In this document: positions 18,561-27,346 of the stretch, one piece after another
How positions within the stretch are numbered: the first letter of the stretch is position 1
Layout: each line of letters opens with the position of its first letter
DNA from: Sphingomonadaceae bacterium
GTDB lineage: Bacteria; Pseudomonadota; Alphaproteobacteria; Sphingomonadales; Sphingomonadaceae
Length of the DNA: 33,793 bases
Direction: 5' to 3'
Assembly (NCBI GenBank): GCA_947451875.1
Contig: CANGBE010000002.1
Coordinates: forward strand, 1-33,793
Translations under genes and position numbers: made by a program
Notes under the pieces: model-generated
Databases searched by the model: none
Seen by the model: only the letters and a program-made list of their open reading frames with translations
Told to the model about the DNA's origin: nothing

Positions 18561-19958
18561 ATGGAATTCACCCGCATCAATCCGCTGACTGGTGAGATCG
18601 CAAGTTCGGCTGTGGCGATGCAGGCTAGTGATATGCCTGCCATCGCTGCGCGCGCCGCCGCTGCCTTTCCGGAATGGGCTGCGCAGGGGCCAAATGCCCG
18701 CCGCGCTGTCCTGATGAAGGCCGCCTCGGCGCTTGAAGCTAAGAAAGATGCCTTCGTTGAGGCGATGATGGGCGAGACCGGATCGACCGCCGGCTGGGCG
18801 ATGTTCAACCTTGGCCTTGCTGCCAGCATGGTGCGCGAAGCTGCCGCGTTGACCACCCAAATCGCCGGTGAAGTGATCCCCTCGGACAAGCCGGGCTGTC
18901 TCGCCATGGCGCTGAAGGAGCCGGTTGGCGTCCTGCTCGGAATTGCCCCGTGGAATGCGCCGATCATTCTCGGCGTGCGCGCCATCGCCGTTCCTTTAGC
19001 TTGCGGCAATGCGGTGATCCTCAAAGCCAGCGAGAACTGCCCGCGCACCCATGCGCTGATAATCGAAGCCTTCGCCGAGGCCGGCTTCCCCGATGGCGTG
19101 GTCAATGTCGTGACCAATGCGCCCGAGGACGCCGCCGAAGTGGTCGGCGCGCTGATCGATGCGCCGCAAGTTAAGCGGATCAACTTCACCGGATCGACTG
19201 CAGTTGGCCGGATCATCGCCAAGCGCGCAGCCGAGCACCTCAAGCCCTGCCTGCTCGAACTTGGCGGCAAGGCACCGCTGATCGTGCTGGAAGACGCCGA
19301 TCTGGACGAAGCCTTGAAGGCCGCTGCCTTCGGTGCCTTCATGAACCAAGGCCAGATCTGCATGTCGACCGAGCGGATTATCGTTGTCGATGCTGTGGCT
19401 GATGCCTTTGCGGCAAAGTTTGCTGCCAAGGCCACCTCGATGCCTGTCGGGGATCCGCGCGATGGCAAGACGCCGCTTGGCGCTGTGATCGACCAGAAGA
19501 CCGTTACCCACGTCAACGCGCTGATCGATGATGCCGTCGCCAAGGGTGCGAAAGTCATCGCGGGGGTCAAGGGTGAGAGCGTACTGATGCCCGCCACGGT
19601 GGTCGACGGCGTAACCGAAGCGATGAACCTCTACCGCGACGAGAGCTTTGGCCCGGTTGTGGCGATGATCCGCGCCCGCGATGCCGAGCACGCGGTGGAA
19701 CTGGCGAATGATACGCAATATGGCCTTTCGGCTGCGGTCTTTACCAAGGACATTGCCAAAGGCCTCACCATTGCCCGCCGCATCCAGTCGGGCATTTGCC
19801 ACGTCAATGGCCCGACCGTGCATGATGAGGCGCAGATGCCCTTCGGCGGGGTTGGCGCATCAGGCTATGGCCGGTTTGGTGGCAAGCAGGGCATTGACAG
19901 CTTTACCGAGACGCGCTGGATCACGGTGGAAACGCAACCCGGGCATTTCCCAATCTAA
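18561..19958 (+). CDS. Aldehyde dehydrogenase, vanillin/benzaldehyde dehydrogenase-like
   Basis: 465 aa; PVGVLLGIAPWNAPIILGVRAIAVPLACGNAVILKASE, LLELGGKAPLIVLEDADLD, MNQGQICMSTERIIV; context with ferulate genes. Confidence 0.85.
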   Translation: MEFTRINPLTGEIASSAVAMQASDMPAIAARAAAAFPEWAAQGPNARRAVLMKAASALEAKKDAFVEAMMGETGSTAGWAMFNLGLAASMVREAAALTTQIAGEVIPSDKPGCLAMALKEPVGVLLGIAPWNAPIILGVRAIAVPLACGNAVILKASENCPRTHALIIEAFAEAGFPDGVVNVVTNAPEDAAEVVGALIDAPQVKRINFTGSTAVGRIIAKRAAEHLKPCLLELGGKAPLIVLEDADLDEALKAAAFGAFMNQGQICMSTERIIVVDAVADAFAAKFAAKATSMPVGDPRDGKTPLGAVIDQKTVTHVNALIDDAVAKGAKVIAGVKGESVLMPATVVDGVTEAMNLYRDESFGPVVAMIRARDAEHAVELANDTQYGLSAAVFTKDIAKGLTIARRIQSGICHVNGPTVHDEAQMPFGGVGASGYGRFGGKQGIDSFTETRWITVETQPGHFPI

Positions 19959-19967
19959 AGGACTCCT

Positions 19968-20495
19968 ATGGCCCGCCTGAAGCCACTTGTTGCTGCTGCC
20001 ATGCTCAGTTCCGGCGCTGCCCTTGCTGAACCGGCCGCTCCCGTGCCGAATCTCGAATATGCCTTCACGGCGACAGTGAAAGTCGCCGCGCCGGTCGAAA
20101 TGGGGCAGGCGGATGGAGGCCGAAAGCGCTTTATCGCCATCACCGGCGGATCGGTTGCTGGGCCGAAGCTAAATGGCGAAGTGCTGAACGGCGGTGGTGA
20201 TTGGCAGGTTATCGAAGCGGGTGGCCTCGCCCGGGTTGAGGCGCACTATTTCCTCAAAGCCGCAGACGGCACGGTGATTGAAGTGACCAATCCCGGCGTG
20301 CGTGTGGCCTCGGCCGAAGTGACCGAGCGGCTGGCCAAGGGCGAACTGGTCGATCCTTCGGCTTATTATTTCCGCACCACGCCCAGCTTCAAGGTTGCCG
20401 CCGGGCCGCACGAATGGCTGCGCCGGTCAGTTTTCGTTGCGCGCGGGATCCGCAAGCCGGATTCGGTGGTCATCGATTTCTACGTGGTGAAATAG
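19968..20495 (+). CDS. Exported DUF3237-family protein
   Basis: 175 aa; signal peptide MARLKPLVAAAMLSSGAALAEPA; LEYAFTATVKVAAPVEMG...RFIAITGGSVAGPKLNGEVLNGGGDWQ...YYFRTTPSFKVAAG...SVFVARGIRKPDSVVIDFYVV pattern of DUF3237. Confidence 0.8.
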   Translation: MARLKPLVAAAMLSSGAALAEPAAPVPNLEYAFTATVKVAAPVEMGQADGGRKRFIAITGGSVAGPKLNGEVLNGGGDWQVIEAGGLARVEAHYFLKAADGTVIEVTNPGVRVASAEVTERLAKGELVDPSAYYFRTTPSFKVAAGPHEWLRRSVFVARGIRKPDSVVIDFYVVK

Positions 20496-20497
20496 GC

Positions 20498-21367
20498 ATG
20501 GCCATTGATCTCACAAAGATCCGCGCCATCGACATGCATGTTCATGCCGAGGTATCCTGCCACGATCCCGAAGACCCGGTGATGGGCGCGTTCTTCGATG
20601 CCGCCAGCGCCTATTTCAAGGCGCCGCGCGAGCGCCCCAAGATGCCGGAGATTGCTGCACTGTACCGCGAGCAGCAAATCGCCTTTTGCCTGTTCACCGT
20701 CGATTGCGAGAGCGGGGTTGGGGCGAAGCGTGTCTCGAATTACGAGATCGCCGATTTCGCCGCGCAGCACAACGACATCTGCATCCCTTTCGCCTCGATC
20801 GATCCGCACAAGGGCAAGCTAGGCGCGCGTGAAGCGCGGGATCTGATCGAGAATCACGGCGTCCGCGGTTTCAAGTTCCACCACATCATGCAGGATATCG
20901 ATCCGGCAGACCGCGTTGCCTATCCGATCTATGAGGTAATCGCTGAGCACGGACTGCCCGCGATTTTCCACACCGGCCATTCCAGCATGGGCACCGGTAT
21001 GCGCGGCGGCGGTGGCATTCGCCTGAAATATGGCCAGCCGATGCTGGTCGATGATGTTGCGGTGGATTTCCCTGACATGAAGATCGTGCTCGCCCATCCC
21101 TCATGGCCTTGGGTTGATGAAAGCCTGTCGATGGCGCTGCACAAGGAAAACGTCTTCATCGATCTGTCAGGCTGGTCACCAAAGTACTTCCAGCCGCAGA
21201 TCATCCAGTACGCCAACACCCAGTTGCGAGGAAAAATGCTGTTCGGCAGCGATTTCCCGCTGATCCACCCCGACAAGTGGCTAAGCGCGGCGCGTGAGGT
21301 CGGTTTCCGCGAAGACGTGCTGCCGGGCATCATGAAAGACAATGCCGTGCGGCTGCTCGGGCTCTAG
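20498..21367 (+). CDS. Amidohydrolase-2 family metal-dependent hydrolase/decarboxylase
   Basis: ORF 20414-21367, ATG 20498; IDMHVHAE, IFHTGHS, IVLAHPSWPWVDE, LFGSDFPLIHPDKW metal-binding and catalytic motifs. Confidence 0.85.
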   Translation: MAIDLTKIRAIDMHVHAEVSCHDPEDPVMGAFFDAASAYFKAPRERPKMPEIAALYREQQIAFCLFTVDCESGVGAKRVSNYEIADFAAQHNDICIPFASIDPHKGKLGAREARDLIENHGVRGFKFHHIMQDIDPADRVAYPIYEVIAEHGLPAIFHTGHSSMGTGMRGGGGIRLKYGQPMLVDDVAVDFPDMKIVLAHPSWPWVDESLSMALHKENVFIDLSGWSPKYFQPQIIQYANTQLRGKMLFGSDFPLIHPDKWLSAAREVGFREDVLPGIMKDNAVRLLGL

Positions 21368-21789
21368 TCGATCAGCGCCCTCAGTGCGGGCATGAAGTGC
21401 GGCCGGTCTGCATCGGGGATGCGGGCGAGGAGATCTGCCTCGAACTGGTGCGTTATTGATTGAACCTCACCAAGTGTGGTCCGACCTTCAGGGGTGAGGA
21501 CGATCGCTTGCGATTTGCGGTCCAGTGGCTGCCGTGTAATCAACTCCGCAGCCTCTAGACGGTTGAGCAGCGGCACCATGTTGGCGCGCTGGATGTCGAG
21601 CACTTTGCCGATCTCGCTGGAGGTCATGTCATCGCGCCCGGCGATCAGTAGCAGCACTGAGGCATCGGAAATCTTCAGGTCAATCGCGCCAAGTCGACTG
21701 GCTAGCTCAGCCATCATGGCATTGGCGGCGCGGCGCAGGACATAGCCAGGAAGCGCTGCCAAGGGGTCATTGGATGGGACATCGCTCAA
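21364..21789 (-). CDS. MarR-family transcriptional regulator (candidate FerC/FerR/HcaR-type)
   Basis: 141 aa; LKISDASVLLLIAGRDDMTSSEIGKVLDIQRANMVPLLNRLEAAELITRQPLDRKSQAIVLTPEGR wHTH; divergent from feruloyl-CoA hydratase/lyase. Confidence 0.9.
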   Translation of the reverse strand: MSDVPSNDPLAALPGYVLRRAANAMMAELASRLGAIDLKISDASVLLLIAGRDDMTSSEIGKVLDIQRANMVPLLNRLEAAELITRQPLDRKSQAIVLTPEGRTTLGEVQSITHQFEADLLARIPDADRPHFMPALRALID

Positions 21790-21805
21790 TGCCGGTAACT
21801 CCAGA

Positions 21806-21824
21806 TAGCTATTGACTATAGCAA
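21806..21824. promoter_or_regulatory. Candidate MarR operator 1 TAGCTAT-tgact-ATAGCAA
   Basis: Palindromic, 5-nt spacer, in the marR/feruloyl-CoA hydratase intergenic region. Confidence 0.7.
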
Positions 21825-21829
21825 AACCG

Positions 21830-21848
21830 TGGCTATGCCAGATAGCAA
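21830..21848. promoter_or_regulatory. Candidate MarR operator 2 TGGCTAT-gccag-ATAGCAA
   Basis: Second copy, same arms and 5-nt spacer, centre 24 bp from operator 1. Confidence 0.65.
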
Positions 21849-21874
21849 TCTAACCACATTGCCGAGATTTTGCC

Positions 21875-22714
21875 ATGTCAGATCGTGCAGAAGAAGATAC
21901 CGTCGCCGTTGTTATCGAAAACCGCATCGCCTGGGTCTCCTACAACCGCCCGGAAAAGCGCAACTGCATGAGCCCCAAGCTCAATCGTCAGATGATGCGC
22001 GTGCTGGAAGAGTTGGAATTCCGTGACGATGTTGGCGTGCTGGTGCTCACTGGCGCGGGCGATGCGTTTTCTGCGGGCATGGATCTGCAGGAATATTTTC
22101 GCGACAACGAAGCGCTTGGTCTCGGCGCGATCCGCAAGAGCCAGCGCGAAGCCTATGGCTGGTGGGATCGTTTGCGCTGGTACGAAAAGCCTACCATCGG
22201 CATGGTCAACGGCTGGGCCTTCGGCGGCGCCTATGGCCCGCTGCACGCGCTCGACATCGTCGTGGCTGCGGATGAAGCCACATTTGGCCTGTCGGAAATC
22301 AACTGGGGCATCCTGCCCGGGGGCGGTGCCAGCAAGGTCGCGCAGGAATTGATGCCGTTCCGCAAGGCGATCTATCACGCGATGATGGGTGAGAACCTTA
22401 ACGGCAAGCAGGCCGCCGAACAGGGTCTTGTGACTGAAAGCGTGCCCGCCGATGGGCTCAAGGCGCGGGTCGTCGAAATCGCCGAAAAGCTGCTCAAGAA
22501 GGACCAGAACGCATTGCGTGCCACCAAGTGGGCGATGCGCCGGATGAGCGAAATGACCTTCGACAACGCCATGGATTACCTGATCCGCGCGCAGGAAGGC
22601 CTTAACGGCATGGGCGGCAGCGAAGCGCGCAAGGAAGCGACCAAGCAGTTCCTTGACGAAAAGACCTTTAAGCCGGGCCTCGGCGCTTTCGACACATCGA
22701 AAATAAAGAAGTAA
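21875..22714 (+). CDS. p-Hydroxycinnamoyl (feruloyl)-CoA hydratase/lyase
   Basis: 279 aa crotonase family; RIAWVSYNRPEKRNCMSPKLNRQM, GAGDAFSAGMDLQEYFR, SEINWGILPGGGASKVAQE characteristic of Ech/FerB proteins. Confidence 0.92.
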   Translation: MSDRAEEDTVAVVIENRIAWVSYNRPEKRNCMSPKLNRQMMRVLEELEFRDDVGVLVLTGAGDAFSAGMDLQEYFRDNEALGLGAIRKSQREAYGWWDRLRWYEKPTIGMVNGWAFGGAYGPLHALDIVVAADEATFGLSEINWGILPGGGASKVAQELMPFRKAIYHAMMGENLNGKQAAEQGLVTESVPADGLKARVVEIAEKLLKKDQNALRATKWAMRRMSEMTFDNAMDYLIRAQEGLNGMGGSEARKEATKQFLDEKTFKPGLGAFDTSKIKK

Positions 22715-22746
22715 GTTAAGCTGGGAGGCGGAAAGGCAAGACAACG

Positions 22747-24222
22747 ATGGTAATGGTCGATCCGGTCAAAACCCACGGTGCTGCCATGCCGCAACGCCTG
22801 GCGATCGGTGATGCCGAAACCGGGCGTCGCTGGACCTATGGCGAGCTTGACCGGGCTGCTGATTGTGCCGCCGCGTGGCTTGTTGCAAAGCTGGGCCCGG
22901 CATCGCGCGCGCGCGTCGCGGTTTTGGCGCGCAACAGCCCGTTGCTGATCGTTCTGCAATTCGCCTGCGCCCGGGCAGGTGCAGTGTTCGTGCCATTGAA
23001 CTGGCGTCTTGTTCCGGCCGAGCTGGAATCAATTCTCGCCGATGCAGGGCCTTCACTGGTCTTCCACGACGCCGATTTTGCCGTGCCCGGCTCTATGGGT
23101 GAGCGCTTCAGTCTTGCAAGTCTGGAGAGACTTGGTGACCCGGGCACCAGCGCCCCTGCATTTGCGCGTCTTGGCTGGGACGAGCCGATGACGCTGCTCT
23201 ATACCTCGGGCACCAGCGGCAAGCCCAAAGGGGTAATCATCACAGAAGCAAATGCCTTTTGGGGCAATGCCAATTTCGCGCTGGGCAGTCTGGTCAGTCA
23301 TCAAAGCGCATTTCTGTGTGACATGCCGATGTTCCACACCGCCGGCCTGTTCGCAGCTGTGCGGGTGCCGCTGTGGGCCGGCGGTTCGGTTTGGATCAGC
23401 AAAGGCTTCGATCCGGCAAAGACAATCGCCCGCATTGCCGATCCGGCTTTGGCTATCACCCACTATTTCTCGGTGCCGCAGATGGCGACGACGCTGTGGC
23501 AGCATCCCGATTTCACGCCGGAAAAGTTTTCGCGGCTGGTGATGTATGCCACTGGCGGCGCGCCCAATCCGACGGCTCAGGTTGAGCGTTTTGCCCGCGC
23601 TGGGATTGCCTTTTCGGATGGCTTTGGCATGAGTGAGACGGGCTCCAACTTTGGAATGCCGGTGCTGGATATCGAGCTACTGATCGCCAAAGCGGGAAGC
23701 TGCGGCCTGCCGTTTGCCTCGGTTCAGGCGCGGATCGTCGATGATTGTGGCGATGATGTTGCAGCAGGGCAAACCGGCGAACTGTGGCTTAAGGGCCCGA
23801 GCATCACGCCGGGTTATTGGAATCAGCCCGAGCTCACCGCCAAGGCTTTTGACAATGGCTGGTTCAAAACCGGTGACGCCGCGATCCGCGATGCGGACGG
23901 CTATTACTTCATCGTTGACCGGCGCAAAGACATGTACATTTCTGGCGGTGAGAACGTTTATCCCGCCGAAGTCGAAGCCTGTCTTGCCGAATTGGCTGAC
24001 ATTGCTGCGGCAGCGGTGATCGGCGTGCCCGACGAGCGCTGGGGCGAAATTGGCCGTGCATACATTATGGTCAAACCCGGCGCAGCACTTGGCGAAGATG
24101 CGGTGATCGCCCACACCCGCGCCCGGCTGGCGAAGTTCAAGGTTCCGGCATCGGTGGTTTTTGTCGAAGACATGCCTCGGACGGGCTCGGGCAAAGTGCA
24201 AAAGCACCTGCTGCCGCGATAA
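22747..24222 (+). CDS. Acyl-CoA synthetase (feruloyl-CoA synthetase-like AMP-forming ligase)
   Basis: 491 aa; TLLYTSGTSGKPKGVIITEAN, YFIVDRRKDMYISGGENVYPAEVEACL, RTGSGKVQKHLLPR; directly after the hydratase/lyase. Confidence 0.87.
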   Translation: MVMVDPVKTHGAAMPQRLAIGDAETGRRWTYGELDRAADCAAAWLVAKLGPASRARVAVLARNSPLLIVLQFACARAGAVFVPLNWRLVPAELESILADAGPSLVFHDADFAVPGSMGERFSLASLERLGDPGTSAPAFARLGWDEPMTLLYTSGTSGKPKGVIITEANAFWGNANFALGSLVSHQSAFLCDMPMFHTAGLFAAVRVPLWAGGSVWISKGFDPAKTIARIADPALAITHYFSVPQMATTLWQHPDFTPEKFSRLVMYATGGAPNPTAQVERFARAGIAFSDGFGMSETGSNFGMPVLDIELLIAKAGSCGLPFASVQARIVDDCGDDVAAGQTGELWLKGPSITPGYWNQPELTAKAFDNGWFKTGDAAIRDADGYYFIVDRRKDMYISGGENVYPAEVEACLAELADIAAAAVIGVPDERWGEIGRAYIMVKPGAALGEDAVIAHTRARLAKFKVPASVVFVEDMPRTGSGKVQKHLLPR

Positions 24223-24343
24223 TGCCTGAATAGTTGCCCTGAAAAATTGCCGTGACTGTGCCATTGCCTTTGCAAGCTGGCTGGGAATATCATGCCCGCG
24301 TGTGAAAGCCGGAACTGGACCCGGCGTTTAAGAGGAATCATTG

Positions 24344-24991
24344 GTGTCAGCGAAACAGGATGGCCTGCCAAAGCGGCGCGCGGAAGCCTTGGAAACGCGT
24401 GAGAATATTCTTGAGGTAGCCACCCGTGAGTTTTCCGAGAAGGGCCTGGCTGGCGCTCGGATTGACGAGATTGCCGAGCTGACCTCGTCATCCAAGCGGA
24501 TGATCTATTATTATTTTGGCGGCAAGGACGAGCTTTATCGCGCCGTGCTTGAGCGCGCTTATGAACATATCCGCAATCAGGAGCAGGCCGCCAACTTTGC
24601 CAGCCTGCCACCCGATCAGGCGCTGCGGGCGATTGTCGGGCACAATTTCGATTACCATTATGAACACCCGGAATTCGTCCGTCTCGTAATGAACGAAAAT
24701 GTCCATCACGGCGAGCACATCGCCAAGATCGAAAGCATGAAGCAGCGCAACCGCAGCGTGATCGACGCGCTGGCGGGCATTCTTGAAAAGGGGCAGGCGC
24801 AAGGATTGTTCCGCGACGGGATTGATCCGGTGGAACTGCATACGACGATTTCGGCGCTCAGCTTTTACAATGTGTCCAACCGGCACACTTTCCTGCATAA
24901 TTTTGGCGTCGATTTCACTGCCCCCGAAGTGCGTGCGCGGCGCCGTGACCAGATCATTGATTGCGTGCTCACTTGGGTCGCCAAGCGCTGA
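24344..24991 (+). CDS. TetR-family transcriptional regulator
   Basis: GTG start at 24344, 7 nt after AGAGGA; TRENILEVATREFSEKGLAGARIDEIAELTSSSKRMIYYYFGGKDELYRAVLERAY HTH. Confidence 0.92.
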   Translation: MSAKQDGLPKRRAEALETRENILEVATREFSEKGLAGARIDEIAELTSSSKRMIYYYFGGKDELYRAVLERAYEHIRNQEQAANFASLPPDQALRAIVGHNFDYHYEHPEFVRLVMNENVHHGEHIAKIESMKQRNRSVIDALAGILEKGQAQGLFRDGIDPVELHTTISALSFYNVSNRHTFLHNFGVDFTAPEVRARRRDQIIDCVLTWVAKR

Positions 24992-25034
24992 CAATTTGAG
25001 ACAATTCCTGCGCTTGCCGTTGCGCCAATATGAT

Positions 25035-25050
25035 TGTACTAACCGGTACA
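25035..25050. promoter_or_regulatory. Candidate TetR operator TGTAC-taaccg-GTACA
   Basis: Perfect TGTAC/GTACA inverted repeat between the tetR gene and the esterase, 22 nt upstream of the esterase ATG. Confidence 0.7.
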
Positions 25051-25072
25051 CATAATAAGCGAGGGATGGGAT

Positions 25073-26071
25073 ATGCGGGCAGGTTGGGTAATTGCGTCGG
25101 CAATCGTTGCCGTGTTGGGTGCAAGTGCAGCAGTGGCGAAGGCGCCGCGAGATTTTCCTGTGCTCGAAAAACCCGGAACCGTTGATACCTATCCGGTCCA
25201 CACTACCCAATGGCCTGGCGGCGTCACCAGCCTTGCCGATGTTACCTATTCGACGATCCCGGGCTATCGCCCGATGATGATCGACATCTACATGCCGCCC
25301 AAAAAGAGCGGGCCAAAGCCACTGATCATGTACATCCACGGCGGCGGCTGGGTTGGCGGTACGCCGCGCAATGCGGGCGCGCATGGCAATTTTCCTGCCG
25401 CTCTGGCCAAGCTGGCGAGCGAAGGCTTTGTTGTCGCCAGTCTGGAATATCGCTTGGCCAGCGAAGCGTCATTCCCTGCGCAGGTCCAAGACGTGCGCGC
25501 AGCTCTTCGCTTTCTCAAGAGTAATGCCGCCATCTATGGCATGGATCCGAGCCGTGCGGGCGTATGGGGCGGTTCGGCGGGCGGCCACCTGACGGCACTT
25601 GCCGCATTGAGCTGCGGTGTATCATCGCTTGAGGCCAATGGCGTGAAAGCGGCGGCTGGCAGCGAATGCTTTCAGGCTGCGGTTACATGGTACGGCGTGT
25701 TTGATTTCGGGGCACTCGCCGCAGGACGGCCGGGCGGCAATGACGGTGCGGCAAACAAGCTGCTCGGCTGTGATGGCCCCTGCAGCGACGAAAAGTTCGC
25801 TGCCGCCAGCCCGGTGACCTATATCGACGCCAAGGATCCGCCGTTCCTGCTGATCCACGGCACGGAAGACAAGACCGTGCCCGTCGCCCAATCGCATCTG
25901 GCCGAGGCCAAGATGAAGGCGGCCGGAATGCAGGTAGAATCGATCTACATCCCGGGCGTCGATCACAGCTTTATCGGCCACACCCCGGCAGAAACGCGCG
26001 CAGCCACTTTGCTTGCGACCAACGCGACGTTCGATTTCTTCCACAAGACCTTGGACAAGCCTGCGAAGTGA
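25073..26071 (+). CDS. Exported alpha/beta hydrolase (BD-FAE/HSL-like esterase; candidate feruloyl/chlorogenate esterase)
   Basis: 332 aa; signal peptide; MYIHGGGWVGG, GGSAGGHLTALAAL, LLIHGTEDKTVP, GVDHSFIG. Confidence 0.85.
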   Translation: MRAGWVIASAIVAVLGASAAVAKAPRDFPVLEKPGTVDTYPVHTTQWPGGVTSLADVTYSTIPGYRPMMIDIYMPPKKSGPKPLIMYIHGGGWVGGTPRNAGAHGNFPAALAKLASEGFVVASLEYRLASEASFPAQVQDVRAALRFLKSNAAIYGMDPSRAGVWGGSAGGHLTALAALSCGVSSLEANGVKAAAGSECFQAAVTWYGVFDFGALAAGRPGGNDGAANKLLGCDGPCSDEKFAAASPVTYIDAKDPPFLLIHGTEDKTVPVAQSHLAEAKMKAAGMQVESIYIPGVDHSFIGHTPAETRAATLLATNATFDFFHKTLDKPAK

Positions 26072-26457
26072 CCCGCGCCAAGACTGCTCTTGCCTGTACG
26101 GTTGCACTGGTTCTCGGCGGGCTTGCGGCCTCGCTTAGCGCACAGGAAGCGCCGCCGGTTGAACTGCTGCCGCCATTACCACCAGAGCAGGTGCTTGCTG
26201 CTTTTGCACCGGACAAGGGCCGGGATCAAACCGCGGCGTCCTGCGGCCTGTGCCATGCCCCCGCGATGATAACCGGCAAGCATTACAGTGCCGACAAGTG
26301 GGCGGAAACCGTCGATCACATGGTCGACAAGGGCGCCAAGGTCAGCGACGCCGACTATGACACCATCGTTGATTACCTCGCGCGCAATTACGGCCCTGAA
26401 AAGCTTGCCGCTATTTCACCGGTAGCGGGTGCGGCTTCGGGGTCTGCCCCCCGCTGA
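26068..26457 (+). CDS. Small exported c-type cytochrome
   Basis: 129 aa, GTG start overlapping the previous stop; signal peptide and a single CGLCH (CxxCH) heme motif. Confidence 0.82.
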   Translation: MTRAKTALACTVALVLGGLAASLSAQEAPPVELLPPLPPEQVLAAFAPDKGRDQTAASCGLCHAPAMITGKHYSADKWAETVDHMVDKGAKVSDADYDTIVDYLARNYGPEKLAAISPVAGAASGSAPR

Positions 26458-27346
26458 TCGCCCACTTGATTGCCTCCAGCGTCATGGTCCGCACCCGTGG
26501 ATCGTCCCATGATGCGTCGGTGTGGCCGAGCCCGGTGTAGAACACCCGGCCCGCGCCGTATGACTTGATCCACGCCACCGGAAAATCGCCGTCGGTGCGG
26601 TGGACCGAGGGTGCTTTCATGTTGACGCTCGAGGTGTCGATCCGCGCCAGCACATCGACATTGGCCCGCGAATAGGGCTTGGCCAGCATGGCATAGTGCT
26701 CGTCTTTCAGCACCATACCGCTCTTCAGCGCCTTCATTGCCGGGAAATCGGGCCGCTCGACCACGATCTTGGCATCGGCGATTCCCCAGGGGTGGTTATC
26801 AAACACCCCGCCCAGCATCTCGCCATATTCGGGCCAGTTAACGGCCGTGGCAGTTGCCGTGTGAATGCCGATGAAGCCCTTGCCATCCTTCGCGACGAAA
26901 TCCAGGAGGTCCTGCTTCTGCTCGGGCGTCATGGTCGTGTCGCCATTGGTGTAAAACAGCACAGCGTCGAAATAATCGAGGTTCTTGCCGCGGGCCTGCT
27001 TGGGGCCGCCCTTGGCATAGGCGAACTTGCCCCAGGTTTCCTGCTTGGTCACCCAGTCGGTATCGGTGCGGATGAAGGTGACATAGGCCCCCGATTGGCG
27101 GCCGATCTGCTCGATCACTGAGATGGCATGGCTAACCGCCATGTGCGCCGACTGGTTTCCGGTGGAAAGATCAGCGATCACCAGCAGGCGCTTCTTGCCG
27201 GCATAGACATCCTGATCGCCCGGCGGCGGGGTGCGCGGCGGGCCTATAGGCGCGGGGGGAGGGACAGGAGCAGGTGCAGTTTGGGCTGAAAGAGTAAGCG
27301 CCAACGCGGCACCAGCGGCAAGGCGAAGGATGGTGTTCTTCATCAT
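26411..27346 (-). CDS. Exported ThuA-like domain protein
   Basis: 311 aa; signal peptide; KKRLLVIADLSTGNQSAH, YFDAVLFYTNGDTTMTPEQKQDLLDFVAKDGKGFIGIHTATAT, GAGRVFYTGLGHTDASWDDPRV as in ThuA-like proteins. Confidence 0.85.
   Translation of the reverse strand: MMKNTILRLAAGAALALTLSAQTAPAPVPPPAPIGPPRTPPPGDQDVYAGKKRLLVIADLSTGNQSAHMAVSHAISVIEQIGRQSGAYVTFIRTDTDWVTKQETWGKFAYAKGGPKQARGKNLDYFDAVLFYTNGDTTMTPEQKQDLLDFVAKDGKGFIGIHTATATAVNWPEYGEMLGGVFDNHPWGIADAKIVVERPDFPAMKALKSGMVLKDEHYAMLAKPYSRANVDVLARIDTSSVNMKAPSVHRTDGDFPVAWIKSYGAGRVFYTGLGHTDASWDDPRVRTMTLEAIKWAISGGQTPKPHPLPVK

Noticed and set aside
18524-19597. 357-aa minus-strand ORF antisense to the aldehyde dehydrogenase
   Set aside because: Low-complexity Ala/Ser-rich translation mirroring the sense codons; sense strand is a clear ALDH
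21878-22744. 288-aa minus-strand ORF antisense to the hydratase/lyase
   Set aside because: Mirror of a well-supported crotonase-family gene; no own domain or RBS
24488-25384. 298-aa minus-strand ORF across tetR and the esterase start
   Set aside because: Crosses a promoter/operator region and two well-supported genes; no family motifs
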